Assembly (NCBI GenBank): GCA_902801205.1 | Contig: CADCHE010000013.1 | Location: 1 to 53,620, forward strand | DNA: 53,620 nucleotides | Origin: an uncultured Bacteroidia bacterium | GTDB lineage: Bacteria; Bacteroidota; Bacteroidia; Bacteroidales; UBA932 | Direction: 5' to 3' | In this document: positions 21,741 through 30,280 of the stretch, in pieces | Layout of the letters: every line of letters begins with the position of its first letter | Position numbering within the stretch: position 1 is the first letter of the stretch | Notes under the pieces: model-generated | What the model was told of the DNA's origin: nothing | What the model saw: only the letters and a program-made list of their open reading frames with translations | Databases searched by the model: none | Position numbers and translations under genes: made by a program

Positions 21741-22202
21741 AGTCTCATTTTTTCATTTTATCAATACTATTAATAATGTTTTTGGATGTATCTTGCTCAC
21801 TCTCAAAAAACAACATTAGACAAGACGAAGAAGGCACATCGAATTATCTCATAAAAAAAAATCAAGAAGGAAAACTCTTGGTATATTATTTATGCGCAAA
21901 GACAGGATCAATTGTACAAAATAGTAGTTAGAGAAGCGGCGAGACCTTCTCCTGAGTGTAAAAAAATTGTTATCGGAAAATGCTACAATCTCAGGCTTAA
22001 ATCACGACAGGAGAATGCACCTGTAGTCAATGGCGTTAAACTCTACCCTATGAATTATTTGGATGTCCAGTGTTATTGTTACGATGAAGAAACTGTGATT
22101 TGCATCGAGCCTAAAAAAGGCATTTATGACTTATATTATACCGACGACTTACGAGGTTTATTTTATATAAGACAATCATATTCGTCGTCATTATCAAAAT
22201 GA
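21737..22202 (+). pseudogene. putative immunity lipoprotein, frameshifted
   Basis: Begins at 21737 with a lipoprotein signal (ILLIMFLDVSC). The first frame stops at 21931. The second frame (21912-22202, back to about 21885 as YAQRQDQLYKIVVREAARP) continues to a natural end. Together they make a lipoprotein of about 155 aa; alone, each looks truncated. It overlaps the end of the toxin tip by four bases, the usual place for an immunity gene. Family not recognised. Confidence 0.6.
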
Positions 22203-22250
22203 ACGTGGGTGTTTGCAATAAATACTCACTCATAAGTCACTTGTAATTGG

Positions 22251-22858
22251 ATGTTTAAAAGAATACAAAAACTTTATCTGATAATACATCGCCCGTGCAA
22301 GAAGCGTTACGCCTTCACCGAGCAGGGCATCGCCTACGACCGCAACGGGAACATCACGGCGCTCAGGCGCTACGGGGCGTCGGCTTCCGCGGCGGAGGAC
22401 GACTTCGCCTTCCACGTGACAGGCAACCGGATCTCCTCCCTCACCAACACCGGCACCAGCGGCAGCGGGGTGACGTACACCTCCTACACCTACGATGCGA
22501 ACGGCAACACCACCCATGACGGGCGGACGGGGCAGGACCTTGCGTGGAACGAGCTGAACCTCATCGCTGGCGTGTCGCAGGGCAGCGGCGCGGCGTCCTC
22601 GACGCTGGCCTCCTACACCTGGATGGCGGACGGGGCCAAGTACGCCTCCGCCCGGGCCGACGGGACGGGCTACGTGTACAAGGGCGCCCTCGTCTTCGAG
22701 ATATTAAAAGAAATTCAAGGAAAACGGATTATGGGTGTCTCATCAAATTGATGATAAATGTTTTGTTATACGACGCAAAACTCTCTCGCAATCCAAATAT
22801 GAAGCCGCTCTAAAAGTCATCGGTAATAAAGGAGAAAACGGACTTAATATTAAGTAAC
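22251..22858 (+). pseudogene. Rhs fragment with out-of-frame toxin tip
   Basis: GC-rich Rhs part from about 22290 to 22700: YAFTEQGIAYDRNGNI, SYTYDANGNTTHDGRTG, LASYTWMADGAKYASA, GTGYVYKGALVF. At about 22705 the composition drops to AT-rich and the Rhs frame soon stops (22751). A better-looking tip is open in another frame from about 22712 to TAA 22856-22858: NGLWVSHQIDDKCFVIRRK, SKYEAALKVIGNKGENG. There is no N-terminus or promoter, so this is a silent fragment. A lipoprotein gene starts one base after the tip stop. Confidence 0.72.
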
Positions 22859-22859
22859 C

Positions 22860-23453
22860 ATGAGGCTTACGACTTTTTTCTTTATTCTTGTATTTACAAG
22901 TATTTTCTCTTCTTGTGACTACATAATAACAGATCTATTCAGAGATCGAACGACTAGAAAGATAGTTCATTATATGGAAACAAAACTACCTTTGGATAGT
23001 GATACTTGCATAATAGACCTGAGAAAGGTTCTCAAGGTAGATTATGATAGTCTATTGATTGTATGTGAATTTACGCAGGATGAAGAAATCTCTATGCTAT
23101 TAGGTTTTCCTTATAAAAGCCCCTTCTTCAGTAGCATTCCTGATAGCCATTCTCGTATTTTTCTATTAAAAAACAGTAGAATAGTGTATCAGAATACTTT
23201 TTATTGTCAGGATTTTTGTTTTAATGGGATAACTCAAAGGATTGTTGATGATTTCGGGGAATCGGATTTTTATATGATTCATTATAGCCCATATTATTCC
23301 GTAAAAAGACTACAACAGAATGATGTTCATCATCCGTTTTATTATGTTTTGACTCTTTTAGGCGAAAGAGAAACTATATTCATTAGCAGATGGGATGATG
23401 ATGCAAAGGCTAATCAATATCGGAGAATTAATGATTATGATAACTATCCGTAA
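22860..23453 (+). CDS. putative immunity lipoprotein
   Basis: 197 aa, AT-rich. Lipoprotein signal with lipobox FSSC near residue 19. It begins one base after the stop of a toxin-tip fragment (TAAcATG arrangement), the classical place for a cognate immunity gene. No known domain recognised; there are many aromatic and acidic residues. Intact in frame. Export to the periplasmic side of a membrane would fit protection from a toxin delivered there, but the link is inference from position. Confidence 0.65.
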   Translation: MRLTTFFFILVFTSIFSSCDYIITDLFRDRTTRKIVHYMETKLPLDSDTCIIDLRKVLKVDYDSLLIVCEFTQDEEISMLLGFPYKSPFFSSIPDSHSRIFLLKNSRIVYQNTFYCQDFCFNGITQRIVDDFGESDFYMIHYSPYYSVKRLQQNDVHHPFYYVLTLLGERETIFISRWDDDAKANQYRRINDYDNYP

Positions 23454-23500
23454 TCTAAAGACAAGACTGAAGTAGGAGATTATAATAATAACAATCTTCG

Positions 23501-23985
23501 ATGACAAATGATTATATCACAGTTATGTCACACACCTACGATGCGAACGGCAACACCACCCATGGCGGGCGGACGGGGCAGGACCTCTCGTGGAACGAGC
23601 TGAACCTGATCAGCGGCGTAAGCACGACCAGCGGCGGGAACACTTCGCAATTGGCCTCCTACACCTGGATGGCGGACGTGTAGCTAAAGCTCTTGGGAAA
23701 GGATTGGATGAATATTTCGGGAATGAAAATAAAGAACTAGAGACCACCGCTGATTTGATTGATTCTACTATTGGATTATATACTGTCTCTGAGCCCACAA
23801 GTGTTACTGAGGCTGCACTAAACGTGATTTCATTGTATCAATTCGGAAAAGCAGCAAATAATTTCAAGAACATACCGAACAACAAATCCAAAACGAAAGA
23901 GGAAGATGCCATTGAATCTTCCAGTAATAAGACACAAGAATCTAATTCTGATTTAATATGGAAACCTATTCTATATCAACCATGA
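23501..23985 (+). pseudogene. Rhs fragment with toxin tip, out of frame
   Basis: Rhs repeats HTYDANGNTTHGGRTGQ and LASYTWMAD run from about 23528 to 23680 and stop at 23683. The tip continues one frame over (GRVAKALGKGLDEYFG, ELETTADLIDSTIGLY, LNVISLYQFGKAA) to a stop at 23985. The Rhs part is nearly identical in DNA to 22487-22546 and 22605-22630. Tip function unknown; its sequence resembles the region preceding many Rhs nuclease tips. Confidence 0.68.
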
Positions 23986-24412
23986 AGTATATCCGCTTTG
24001 TTCTTCGTGTCATTGTTTTGTATATGCTCGCTATATTATTAGCAGTATATTATAAGACAGGACCAGAAGAAAAAGCCCCATCGCTGTTTATATTGCTTGT
24101 GATAGGAGTTGTCATCAGTGTAATCCAATTAGTGTTTTTACGAGTAGCTGAAGTCCCTCAATGTGTCTCTTTTAGCGATAATGAAATCACAATAGTTTCA
24201 CGTTTTTTCTTAAAAAAAATATGCACCATATCCCATATAGTTGTATTATAGTTTATTATAATCAAAAGGGACGGCTTAGTAGTTTCAGGGTCGGAAAAGA
24301 ATCATTTAATTTCGATCCCCTCCTGTGGAATAAAATACAACGGTTACAATTAATGCAGTCTGCAAATAAACACGCAATCCCCCGAAAACAAATAAAGGCA
24401 AAGTTCCCATAA
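23958..24412 (+). pseudogene. two-helix membrane protein, putative immunity, frameshifted
   Basis: Starts at ATG 23958 or 23982 (MKYIRFVLR). Two membrane helices (VIVLYMLAILLAVYY; LFILLVIGVVISVIQLVFL), then a beta-rich part (VSFSDNEITIVSRFFLKK). The frame then meets an A8 run (24212-24219) and stops at 24251. One frame over, the protein goes on (MHHIPYSCIIVYYNQKGR, FRVGKESFNFDP) to 24412, as in bacterial PH-like membrane proteins. A one-base length change in the A8 run explains the break. Confidence 0.62.
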
Positions 24413-24414
24413 TC

Positions 24415-24726
24415 ATGGAATACACCGTCCATCACCACATCACGGACCATTTGGGCAGCATACGGGCGGTCGTGGACTTTGCTGGGAACGTCCTCGAGAC
24501 CAGCGACTTCCTGCCTTATGGAACGCGGTGGAGCCAGACGGGCGGCTCGGCCGCCGGGACCCTCACCGACGCCGCCAACCGCTGGCGCTACTCCGGGAAG
24601 GAGGAGCAGAAAGCCCTCAACTCAGCCATTGACGAGTATAAACTTTTCTCGCGCAACTGTACAACCACTGTCTCGGATGTTTTGAATTCAGCAGGGTCGA
24701 GTGTGTTAAAAGGAAGCACCATTTGA
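24415..24726 (+). pseudogene. Rhs core end fused in frame to a papain-like tip fragment
   Basis: 103 aa. Rhs core signatures HHHITDHLGSIRAVVDFAGN, SDFLPYGTRW and NRWRYSGKEEQ occupy residues 1-65. Then comes an AT-rich tip (LFSRNCTTTVSDVLNSAGSS) with the NCTT-VxDxL pattern of permuted papain/NlpC-like domains, cut short by a stop. It begins directly after the previous gene and has no signal peptide or shell, so it is probably not a working toxin. Confidence 0.68.
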
Positions 24727-24753
24727 AACACAACCGTAATATTCCTGTTTCCT

Positions 24754-24981
24754 ATGTCAAAAAATAGAATTCAACGAATCATTTTGATGGTTTGTATCAC
24801 CTTATCATCTATTCTTTTTCTCGTGAATATCTATGCGATTATGAATACGATGGTCAGTCTCAAATACACTCCGTCACAAGATTTAGAAATCGTTATGAAC
24901 ACCTCAATATGGTTTAATACTTACGTATTTATTAATATAGTCGTTATGATTATTTTGAATAGATTAATTGGAAAAGAATAG
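24754..24981 (+). CDS. small membrane protein, putative immunity
   Basis: 75 aa with two membrane helices (IILMVCITLSSILFLVNIY; YVFINIVVMIILNRL). It follows a papain-like tip fragment by 27 bp and precedes a secreted protein by 6 bp. Position suggests immunity to the preceding tip. No family recognised. Confidence 0.55.
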   Translation: MSKNRIQRIILMVCITLSSILFLVNIYAIMNTMVSLKYTPSQDLEIVMNTSIWFNTYVFINIVVMIILNRLIGKE

Positions 24982-24987
24982 AATAGA

Positions 24988-25953
24988 ATGATCTGTCGTT
25001 CATGCAGAATAGCGATTTGTTTGATTGTGGCTACTACTTTGAGTATTTTAGCTACTTTACCAATAGTCTATGCCCAGTCCAATGATCCGGGGAACATCAA
25101 TAAGTATTATTCTGACGACGTTCTCGCTGACAGCGTCGTGTTTACTTGTACCATTCATTTACCGGAGGACGGTTGCCCGCCCAAAGGCATATCGAATTAC
25201 TACATGACGGTTTTCTCTGGTAAAGAGCAAACACACATACATGATCTGGAATCTCTTGGAAGATTTAGCCGGCGTCTACGGGAAGACCTTTGCATGAGGT
25301 ACATCCCTGAATCCTACTCCTGCTTCATAAGTCATGCGGATTTCAATAACCTCAAGAAGGGGGAATCGCATGTAATGACCATTCAAATGTACCCGAAGCT
25401 CCCTCTCAATGATTTGTCTTCACCGGTAGTGCAGGACATTCTCTCCGTCTGCGATCGGCTAAGCAGCAAACGCTGGGTCCATCAATGGCATTTGTCAAGT
25501 ATCCCGCCGAAGGAACTGTCCGCACTGAGAACGTTTGCTTTCCGTCGTATCCCGACAGACCTCTTCTTAGAAAACGAGTCTGTTTATGTCGTGGAATTAC
25601 AACCCAATCCAAGCTCATACTTTCGCAGTCAGCTTCTGTTTGTATCCTTTCCATCAAGCGGGAAGATTTTCGAGTTCCGAGAATATGACCAGGAAACCAG
25701 ATGCTCGGAGATCCCGGCCGCGCCGGAACAATCCGTTTTGGAGTTGATCGAACGTGTCCATTGTGGTCAGCCCGTTCCCGCCCCGCCCGACGCGAAGCAA
25801 GTAACCGGCCGAAGGTACTATAATGTTCTTGTCTTAAAGAGGATGGGAGAGCATTTTATCCCTCTGGCCTACGAACAATCCGGCGTAGTCTTTGACCCTC
25901 TGTCGCCGGACCTTCGGAAACAACTGGAAGAATTGGTTGATCGGGGTGAATAA
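24988..25953 (+). CDS. secreted protein of unknown function
   Basis: 321 aa. N-terminal membrane/signal segment (ICLIVATTLSILATLPIVYA), then a soluble domain with several Cys. Intact in frame, with GC content intermediate between the island and the core genome (higher after about 25400). No domain recognised. It is the last whole gene before the final Rhs fragment, so it may be an immunity or cargo gene of the island, but nothing shows its role. Confidence 0.6.
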   Translation: MICRSCRIAICLIVATTLSILATLPIVYAQSNDPGNINKYYSDDVLADSVVFTCTIHLPEDGCPPKGISNYYMTVFSGKEQTHIHDLESLGRFSRRLREDLCMRYIPESYSCFISHADFNNLKKGESHVMTIQMYPKLPLNDLSSPVVQDILSVCDRLSSKRWVHQWHLSSIPPKELSALRTFAFRRIPTDLFLENESVYVVELQPNPSSYFRSQLLFVSFPSSGKIFEFREYDQETRCSEIPAAPEQSVLELIERVHCGQPVPAPPDAKQVTGRRYYNVLVLKRMGEHFIPLAYEQSGVVFDPLSPDLRKQLEELVDRGE

Positions 25954-25958
25954 GCAAC

Positions 25959-26098
25959 ATGGGGGAGAAAACCAGAAACGTCTCCGCCCGGGCCGCCGAG
26001 TCGGGCTATGTGTACAAAGGCGCCCCCGTCATCGCCCGGTGGATGTCCGTGGATCCGTTGGCGGAGAAGTATGATCCGATTCAAGGATCTCTACAACG
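25959..26098 (+). pseudogene. Rhs fragment abutting the right 67-bp repeat
   Basis: GC-rich Rhs pieces AESGYVYKGAP and ARWMSVDPLAEKYDP match the segments at 22663-22690 and 20989-21026 at DNA level. The fragment runs straight into the 67-bp repeat at 26099 and reads on nonsensically through it. Confidence 0.75.
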
Positions 26099-26099
26099 A

Positions 26100-26131
26100 G
26101 TTGAAATAATCGCAGCTTTTTCCGATATTTG
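26100..26131 (+). promoter_or_regulatory. promoter of clpPX
   Basis: GTTG (26100-26103), 20-bp spacer, GATATTTG (26124-26131), one base off TAnnTTTG. Both boxes sit inside the 67-bp repeat, so clpP keeps a complete promoter despite the island. Confidence 0.65.
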
Positions 26132-26132
26132 T

Positions 26133-26165
26133 ATCCGGGCCGCCTAATCGGTCCGGATATTTTTT
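26133..26165 (+). terminator. terminator-like hairpin in the clpP leader
   Basis: Same 10-bp stem and six T's as the tig terminator. Here it lies between the predicted transcription start and the clpP ATG, which follows the last T. It may attenuate clpPX expression. Confidence 0.6.
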
Positions 26166-26837
26166 ATGGATAAGGAATTCAAGAAATTCGCGACCCGCGG
26201 ACGGGGGATCAGCTCCCTGACGCTGGAAGGATACGCGGGCGCCACGGACGCCTATATCAACCCGACGATCATCGAAGAGCGGAAGTTCAACGTTGCTTCG
26301 ATGGATGTATTCAGCCGCCTGATGATGGACCGGATCATTTTCCTGGGCGTGCCGATCGACGACGATGTGGCGAACATCATCCAGGCCCAGCTCCTGTTCC
26401 TGGCTTCGACTGATCCGTCGGCGGATATCTCGCTGTATATCAATACGCCCGGTGGCCAGGTGACCTCCGGCCTCGCCATCTATGACACGATGCAGCTGAT
26501 CGAGCCCGACGTGGCGACGATCTGCACCGGCATGGCCGCTTCGATGGGTTCGGTGCTCTTGTGCGCCGGCCAGAAGGGCAAGCGCTCCTGCCTGCCGCAT
26601 TCCCGCGTGCTGATCCACCAGCCGCTCGGCGGCGCCCAGGGCCAGGCTTCCGACATCATGATTGCGGCGAAGGAGATCGAGAAGACCCGCACGGAGCTGT
26701 ACAACATCATCTCCGAGCACAGCGGGCAGCCGTTCAAGAAAGTCTTCGCCGATGCCGACCGCGACTACTGGATGACGGCGCAGGAAGCGCTGGACTACGG
26801 CATGGTCGACGAGATTCTCGTCAAAAAGTCCCGCTGA
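26166..26837 (+). CDS. clpP: ClpP protease, proteolytic subunit
   Basis: 223 aa. Serine peptidase that forms the double-heptamer chamber of ClpXP. Catalytic triad S126 (GMAASMGS), H151 (LIHQPLGG) and D200 (ADRDYW), with the family's 25- and 49-residue spacings. [12 protein letters not shown] is the oxyanion region. The N-terminus is somewhat longer than in E. coli and may contain a propeptide. Its stop overlaps the clpX ATG by one base. Confidence 0.96.
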   Translation: MDKEFKKFATRGRGISSLTLEGYAGATDAYINPTIIEERKFNVASMDVFSRLMMDRIIFLGVPIDDDVANIIQAQLLFLASTDPSADISLYINTPGGQVTSGLAIYDTMQLIEPDVATICTGMAASMGSVLLCAGQKGKRSCLPHSRVLIHQPLGGAQGQASDIMIAAKEIEKTRTELYNIISEHSGQPFKKVFADADRDYWMTAQEALDYGMVDEILVKKSR

Positions 26838-28060
26838 TGGCCTCCAAGAAGCAAACCGGATCGCACTGCATGTTCTGCGGAAGGGCGGAGCATGACGTTC
26901 CCTTCCTCCTGCGCGGTCTCGACGCCTGCATCTGCAGCGACTGCGTGGAACTGGCTTACGACTACCTCAAGGACGCGGCGGCCGAGGACCGCAAGACGGA
27001 AGCCGCTGCGCTGGACATCAAATACAAGCCCAAGGACATCAAGGCCTTCCTCGACGACTATGTGATCGGGCAGGACCGGGCCAAGAAGATGCTCTCCGTG
27101 GCGGTGTACAACCACTACAAGCGGATCAACCACAACCTGGCCGGGAAGGCCGCCGACGGGGTCGAACTCGAGAAGTCCAACATCCTGCTGGTGGGTCCCA
27201 CCGGTACGGGCAAGACGCTGCTCGCCCGGACGATCGCCCGCCTGCTGGACGTGCCGTTCACCATCGTGGACGCCACCGTCCTCACCGAGGCCGGCTACGT
27301 GGGCGAGGATGTCGAGAGCATCCTGACGCGCCTGCTGCAGGAGGCGGACTACGACGTCGCCAAGGCCGAGCGCGGCATCGTCTTCATCGACGAAATCGAC
27401 AAGATCGCCCGCAAGAGCGACAATCCTTCCATCACGCGCGACGTGTCCGGCGAAGGCGTCCAGCAAGCGATGCTGAAGCTCCTCGAGGGCAATGTGATCA
27501 ACGTGCCGCCGAAGGGGGGACGCAAGCATCCCGAACAGGAGTTCATCCATGTGAACACCCAGAACATCCTCTTCATCTGCGGCGGCGCCTTCGAGGGCAT
27601 CGAGCGCCGGATCGCCCAGCGGCTCAACACCCAGGTGATCGGCTTCGGCGCATCCCGCAAGCAGCGGATCGACAAGGACAACCTCCTGCAGTACGTGGAT
27701 CCGCAGGACCTGCGCGCCTACGGCCTCATTCCTGAGATCATCGGCCGTCTGCCGGTGATCACCTACCTGGATGCCCTGGACCGCGACGCCCTGCTGCGTA
27801 TCCTCTCCGAACCCAAGAACGCCATCCTCCGCCAGTACGAGAAACTGTTCGAGATGGACGGCATCACGCTGAAGATCGAAGACGACGTGAAGGACCTCAT
27901 CGTCGACACGGCCATCAAGGGCCGGCTCGGTGCACGCGGCCTGCGCGGCATCTGCGAGAAGATCTTCGACGACGCCATGTTCGAAGCACCTTCTTCCCGC
28001 AAGAAGACCTTTACGGTGACCTCCGCCTATGCGAAAGAGAAACTTGCCAACGCCATCTGA
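26837..28060 (+). CDS. clpX: ClpX, ATP-dependent unfoldase
   Basis: 407 aa. AAA+ partner of ClpP; it unfolds tagged substrates, including tmRNA-tagged ones (ssrA is also in this window). N-terminal zinc finger (CMFCG and CICSDC), Walker A GPTGTGKT, Walker [10 protein letters not shown], sensor region and the GYVGEDVES pore loop. ATG at 26837 overlaps the clpP stop, so translation is coupled. Confidence 0.96.
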   Translation: MASKKQTGSHCMFCGRAEHDVPFLLRGLDACICSDCVELAYDYLKDAAAEDRKTEAAALDIKYKPKDIKAFLDDYVIGQDRAKKMLSVAVYNHYKRINHNLAGKAADGVELEKSNILLVGPTGTGKTLLARTIARLLDVPFTIVDATVLTEAGYVGEDVESILTRLLQEADYDVAKAERGIVFIDEIDKIARKSDNPSITRDVSGEGVQQAMLKLLEGNVINVPPKGGRKHPEQEFIHVNTQNILFICGGAFEGIERRIAQRLNTQVIGFGASRKQRIDKDNLLQYVDPQDLRAYGLIPEIIGRLPVITYLDALDRDALLRILSEPKNAILRQYEKLFEMDGITLKIEDDVKDLIVDTAIKGRLGARGLRGICEKIFDDAMFEAPSSRKKTFTVTSAYAKEKLANAI

Positions 28061-28063
28061 CCG

Positions 28064-29452
28064 ATGAAACAGTACATTCAGGAAAACCGGGAGCGCTTTC
28101 TGGACGAATTGTTCTCCCTGCTGCGGATCCCCTCCGTCAGCGCCCAGGCCGCCCATCGCGGCGACATGCAGCGCTGCGCCGAGCGGCTGGCGGCCCTGCT
28201 GCTCGAAGCGGGTGCCGATGAAGCCCGCGTCTTCCCCGCGCGCCGGGGAAGCGGTGCGGACGCCCCGGAGGGCCACCCGGTCGTGTTCGGGAGCAAAGTC
28301 GTCGACCCGTCCCTGAAGACGGTGCTCGTCTACGGCCATTACGATGTACAGCCGCCCGAGCCGCTGGAGAAGTGGCTGACCGACCCTTTCGAGCCGGTGC
28401 TGAAAGACGACCCGAGCGGGCGTCCAGCCATTTACGGACGCGGGGCCAACGACGACAAGGGGCAGCTGTTCATGCACATCAAGGCCTTCGAGTTCCTGCT
28501 CCGGAGCGGGCAACTGCGCCATAACGTCAAGTTCATCTTCGAGGGCGAGGAAGAGATCGGGAGCCCTTCGCTCCCGTTCTGGGCCGAAGCGCACAAGGAC
28601 CTGCTCGCCGCTGACGTGATCCTGGTTTCCGACACGACGATGATCTCCGAGCAGGTGCCTTCCATCAACTGCGGCATGCGCGGCCTGGCCTACCTGGAGG
28701 TGACGGTGACCGGACCGGACAAGGACCTTCATTCCGGTCATTACGGCGGCGCCGTGGCGAACCCCATCCAGACCCTCTGCGATCTCGTCTCCGGCCTGAT
28801 CGACGCCGACGGCCGCGTGACGGTGCCCGGCTTCTACGACGACGTGGTGGAACTGTCCGCCGCCGACCGTGCCCAGCTTTCCCGCGCGCCCTTCGATCAG
28901 GATTCCTTCAATGCCTCCGTCGGGATCCGGGCCGTTCGCGGCGAGAAGGGTTATTCGACCCTTGAGCGGATCGGCATCCGCCCCTGCCTGGATGTCTGTG
29001 GCATCTGGGGCGGCTATACCGGCGAAGGCGCGAAGACGGTCCTTCCTTCCCAGGCGCACGCGAAGATCTCGATGCGCCTCGTCCCGAACCAGCGCAGCGC
29101 CACCATCACCCGCCTCTTCCGTGAGCACCTGGAGCGCATCGCTCCGCCGTACTGCCGGATCGACGTGAAGGAATGCGAAGGGGGAGAGGGCTTCCTCATC
29201 CCCATTTCCTCCGAGGCGTTCCAGGCGGCCTCCCTTGCGATGGAGAAGGTCTATGGCGTCAAGCCGGTGCCGAGTCGGGGCGGCGGAAGCATCGCCGTGC
29301 TGGCCGACCTGCAGCACATCCTCGGCATCGATCCGCTGCTGATGGGCTTCGGCCTGGAAAGGGACACCATCCATTCGCCGAACGAAAGTTACCTGATCAG
29401 CCAGTGGGAGGCCGGCATGGAATCCATTGCCTGGTTCTATCGTCTTTATTGA
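28064..29452 (+). CDS. M20 family dipeptidase
   Basis: 462 aa. Cytoplasmic zinc peptidase of the carnosinase/DapE class. Metal-site residues in VYGHYDVQP, GANDDKGQ, FEGEEEIGSPS and SDTTM; dimerisation-domain motif KDLHSGHYGGAVANP; C-terminal metal His in RDTIHSPNE. Starts 3 bp after clpX and is probably in the same transcript. Substrate not determined. Confidence 0.9.
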   Translation: MKQYIQENRERFLDELFSLLRIPSVSAQAAHRGDMQRCAERLAALLLEAGADEARVFPARRGSGADAPEGHPVVFGSKVVDPSLKTVLVYGHYDVQPPEPLEKWLTDPFEPVLKDDPSGRPAIYGRGANDDKGQLFMHIKAFEFLLRSGQLRHNVKFIFEGEEEIGSPSLPFWAEAHKDLLAADVILVSDTTMISEQVPSINCGMRGLAYLEVTVTGPDKDLHSGHYGGAVANPIQTLCDLVSGLIDADGRVTVPGFYDDVVELSAADRAQLSRAPFDQDSFNASVGIRAVRGEKGYSTLERIGIRPCLDVCGIWGGYTGEGAKTVLPSQAHAKISMRLVPNQRSATITRLFREHLERIAPPYCRIDVKECEGGEGFLIPISSEAFQAASLAMEKVYGVKPVPSRGGGSIAVLADLQHILGIDPLLMGFGLERDTIHSPNESYLISQWEAGMESIAWFYRLY

Positions 29453-29459
29453 AAGGAAC

Positions 29460-30266
29460 ATGACAACGCAAGAATTATACGGCCAGATCCGCCGGAAACA
29501 CTCGATGCTCTGCGTCGGGCTCGATACAGATTATGTCAAACTGCCGCCGCACCTGCGGACCGGACACCCGGCGGAGGATGTGCTGGCCTTCAACAAGGCC
29601 ATCGTCGACGCCACGGCGCCGTACTGTGTGGCTTTCAAGCCCAACCTCGCGTTCTATGAATGCCTCGGTCCCGAAGGATTGCGCGTGCTGGGTGAGACGG
29701 TGGAATACATCCGTCTGCACTATCCGGAGCAGTTCCTGATCGCCGACGCCAAGCGCGGCGACATCGGCAATACGGCCCGGATGTACGCGAAGTCCCTGTT
29801 CGAGACCTTCGATTTCGACGCGGTGACCCTGTCGCCCTACATGGGTTCCGAGACGGTCGCTCCGTTCCTGGACTATCCCGGGCGCTTCGCCATCGTCGTC
29901 GCCCTGTCCTCCAATCCTTCCGCGGCGGATTTCCAGTTTGCCGGCCAGGACGGAAAACCCCTTTACCAAGTGGTGATGGAGAAGATGATGGCGATTTCCA
30001 CGCCGGAGAACATGATGTTCGTCGTGGGCGCCACGAAGGCGGATAAACTGAAGGAAATCAGGGGCTTCTGCCCGGATAACTTCTTCCTCGTGCCCGGCGT
30101 CGGCGCGCAGGGCGGCAGTGCCCGGGAAGTGATGGCCGCCGGCGCCAACGACCGGGGCGGACTCCTGATCAACTCCTCCCGCGGCGTACTGTATGCTTCT
30201 TCCGGCGAAGACTTCGCCGACGCTGCCGCCGGCGCGGCACGCTCCCTTGCTTTCTTGCTTTCCTGA
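29460..30266 (+). CDS. pyrF: orotidine 5'-phosphate decarboxylase
   Basis: 268 aa, the longer type II (actinobacterial/Bacteroidota) form. It converts OMP to UMP, the last step of de novo pyrimidine synthesis. LCVGLDTD, AFKPNLAFYE, the catalytic Asp-Lys in IADAKRGDIGNTA, and VPGVGAQGG are visible. ATG at 29460 lies 7 bp after the M20 peptidase stop. Confidence 0.93.
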   Translation: MTTQELYGQIRRKHSMLCVGLDTDYVKLPPHLRTGHPAEDVLAFNKAIVDATAPYCVAFKPNLAFYECLGPEGLRVLGETVEYIRLHYPEQFLIADAKRGDIGNTARMYAKSLFETFDFDAVTLSPYMGSETVAPFLDYPGRFAIVVALSSNPSAADFQFAGQDGKPLYQVVMEKMMAISTPENMMFVVGATKADKLKEIRGFCPDNFFLVPGVGAQGGSAREVMAAGANDRGGLLINSSRGVLYASSGEDFADAAAGAARSLAFLLS

Positions 30267-30280
30267 AACGATACCGAACG

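Larger units (their letters stand above)
26099..26165. repeat. 67-bp direct repeat flanking the Rhs island, right copy
   Basis: Matches 20596-20662 at 66 of 67 positions. It holds the clpP promoter and a terminator-like hairpin, and ends exactly one base before the clpP ATG at 26166. Confidence 0.95.

Noticed and set aside
20607-26098. Prophage
   Set aside because: No capsid, terminase, tail or integrase genes are seen; all identifiable parts are Rhs, tips or small membrane and lipoproteins.
26795-29461. Minus-strand frame of 888 codons opposite clpX and the M20 peptidase
   Set aside because: Shadow frame; no known motifs, and both plus-strand genes are certain.
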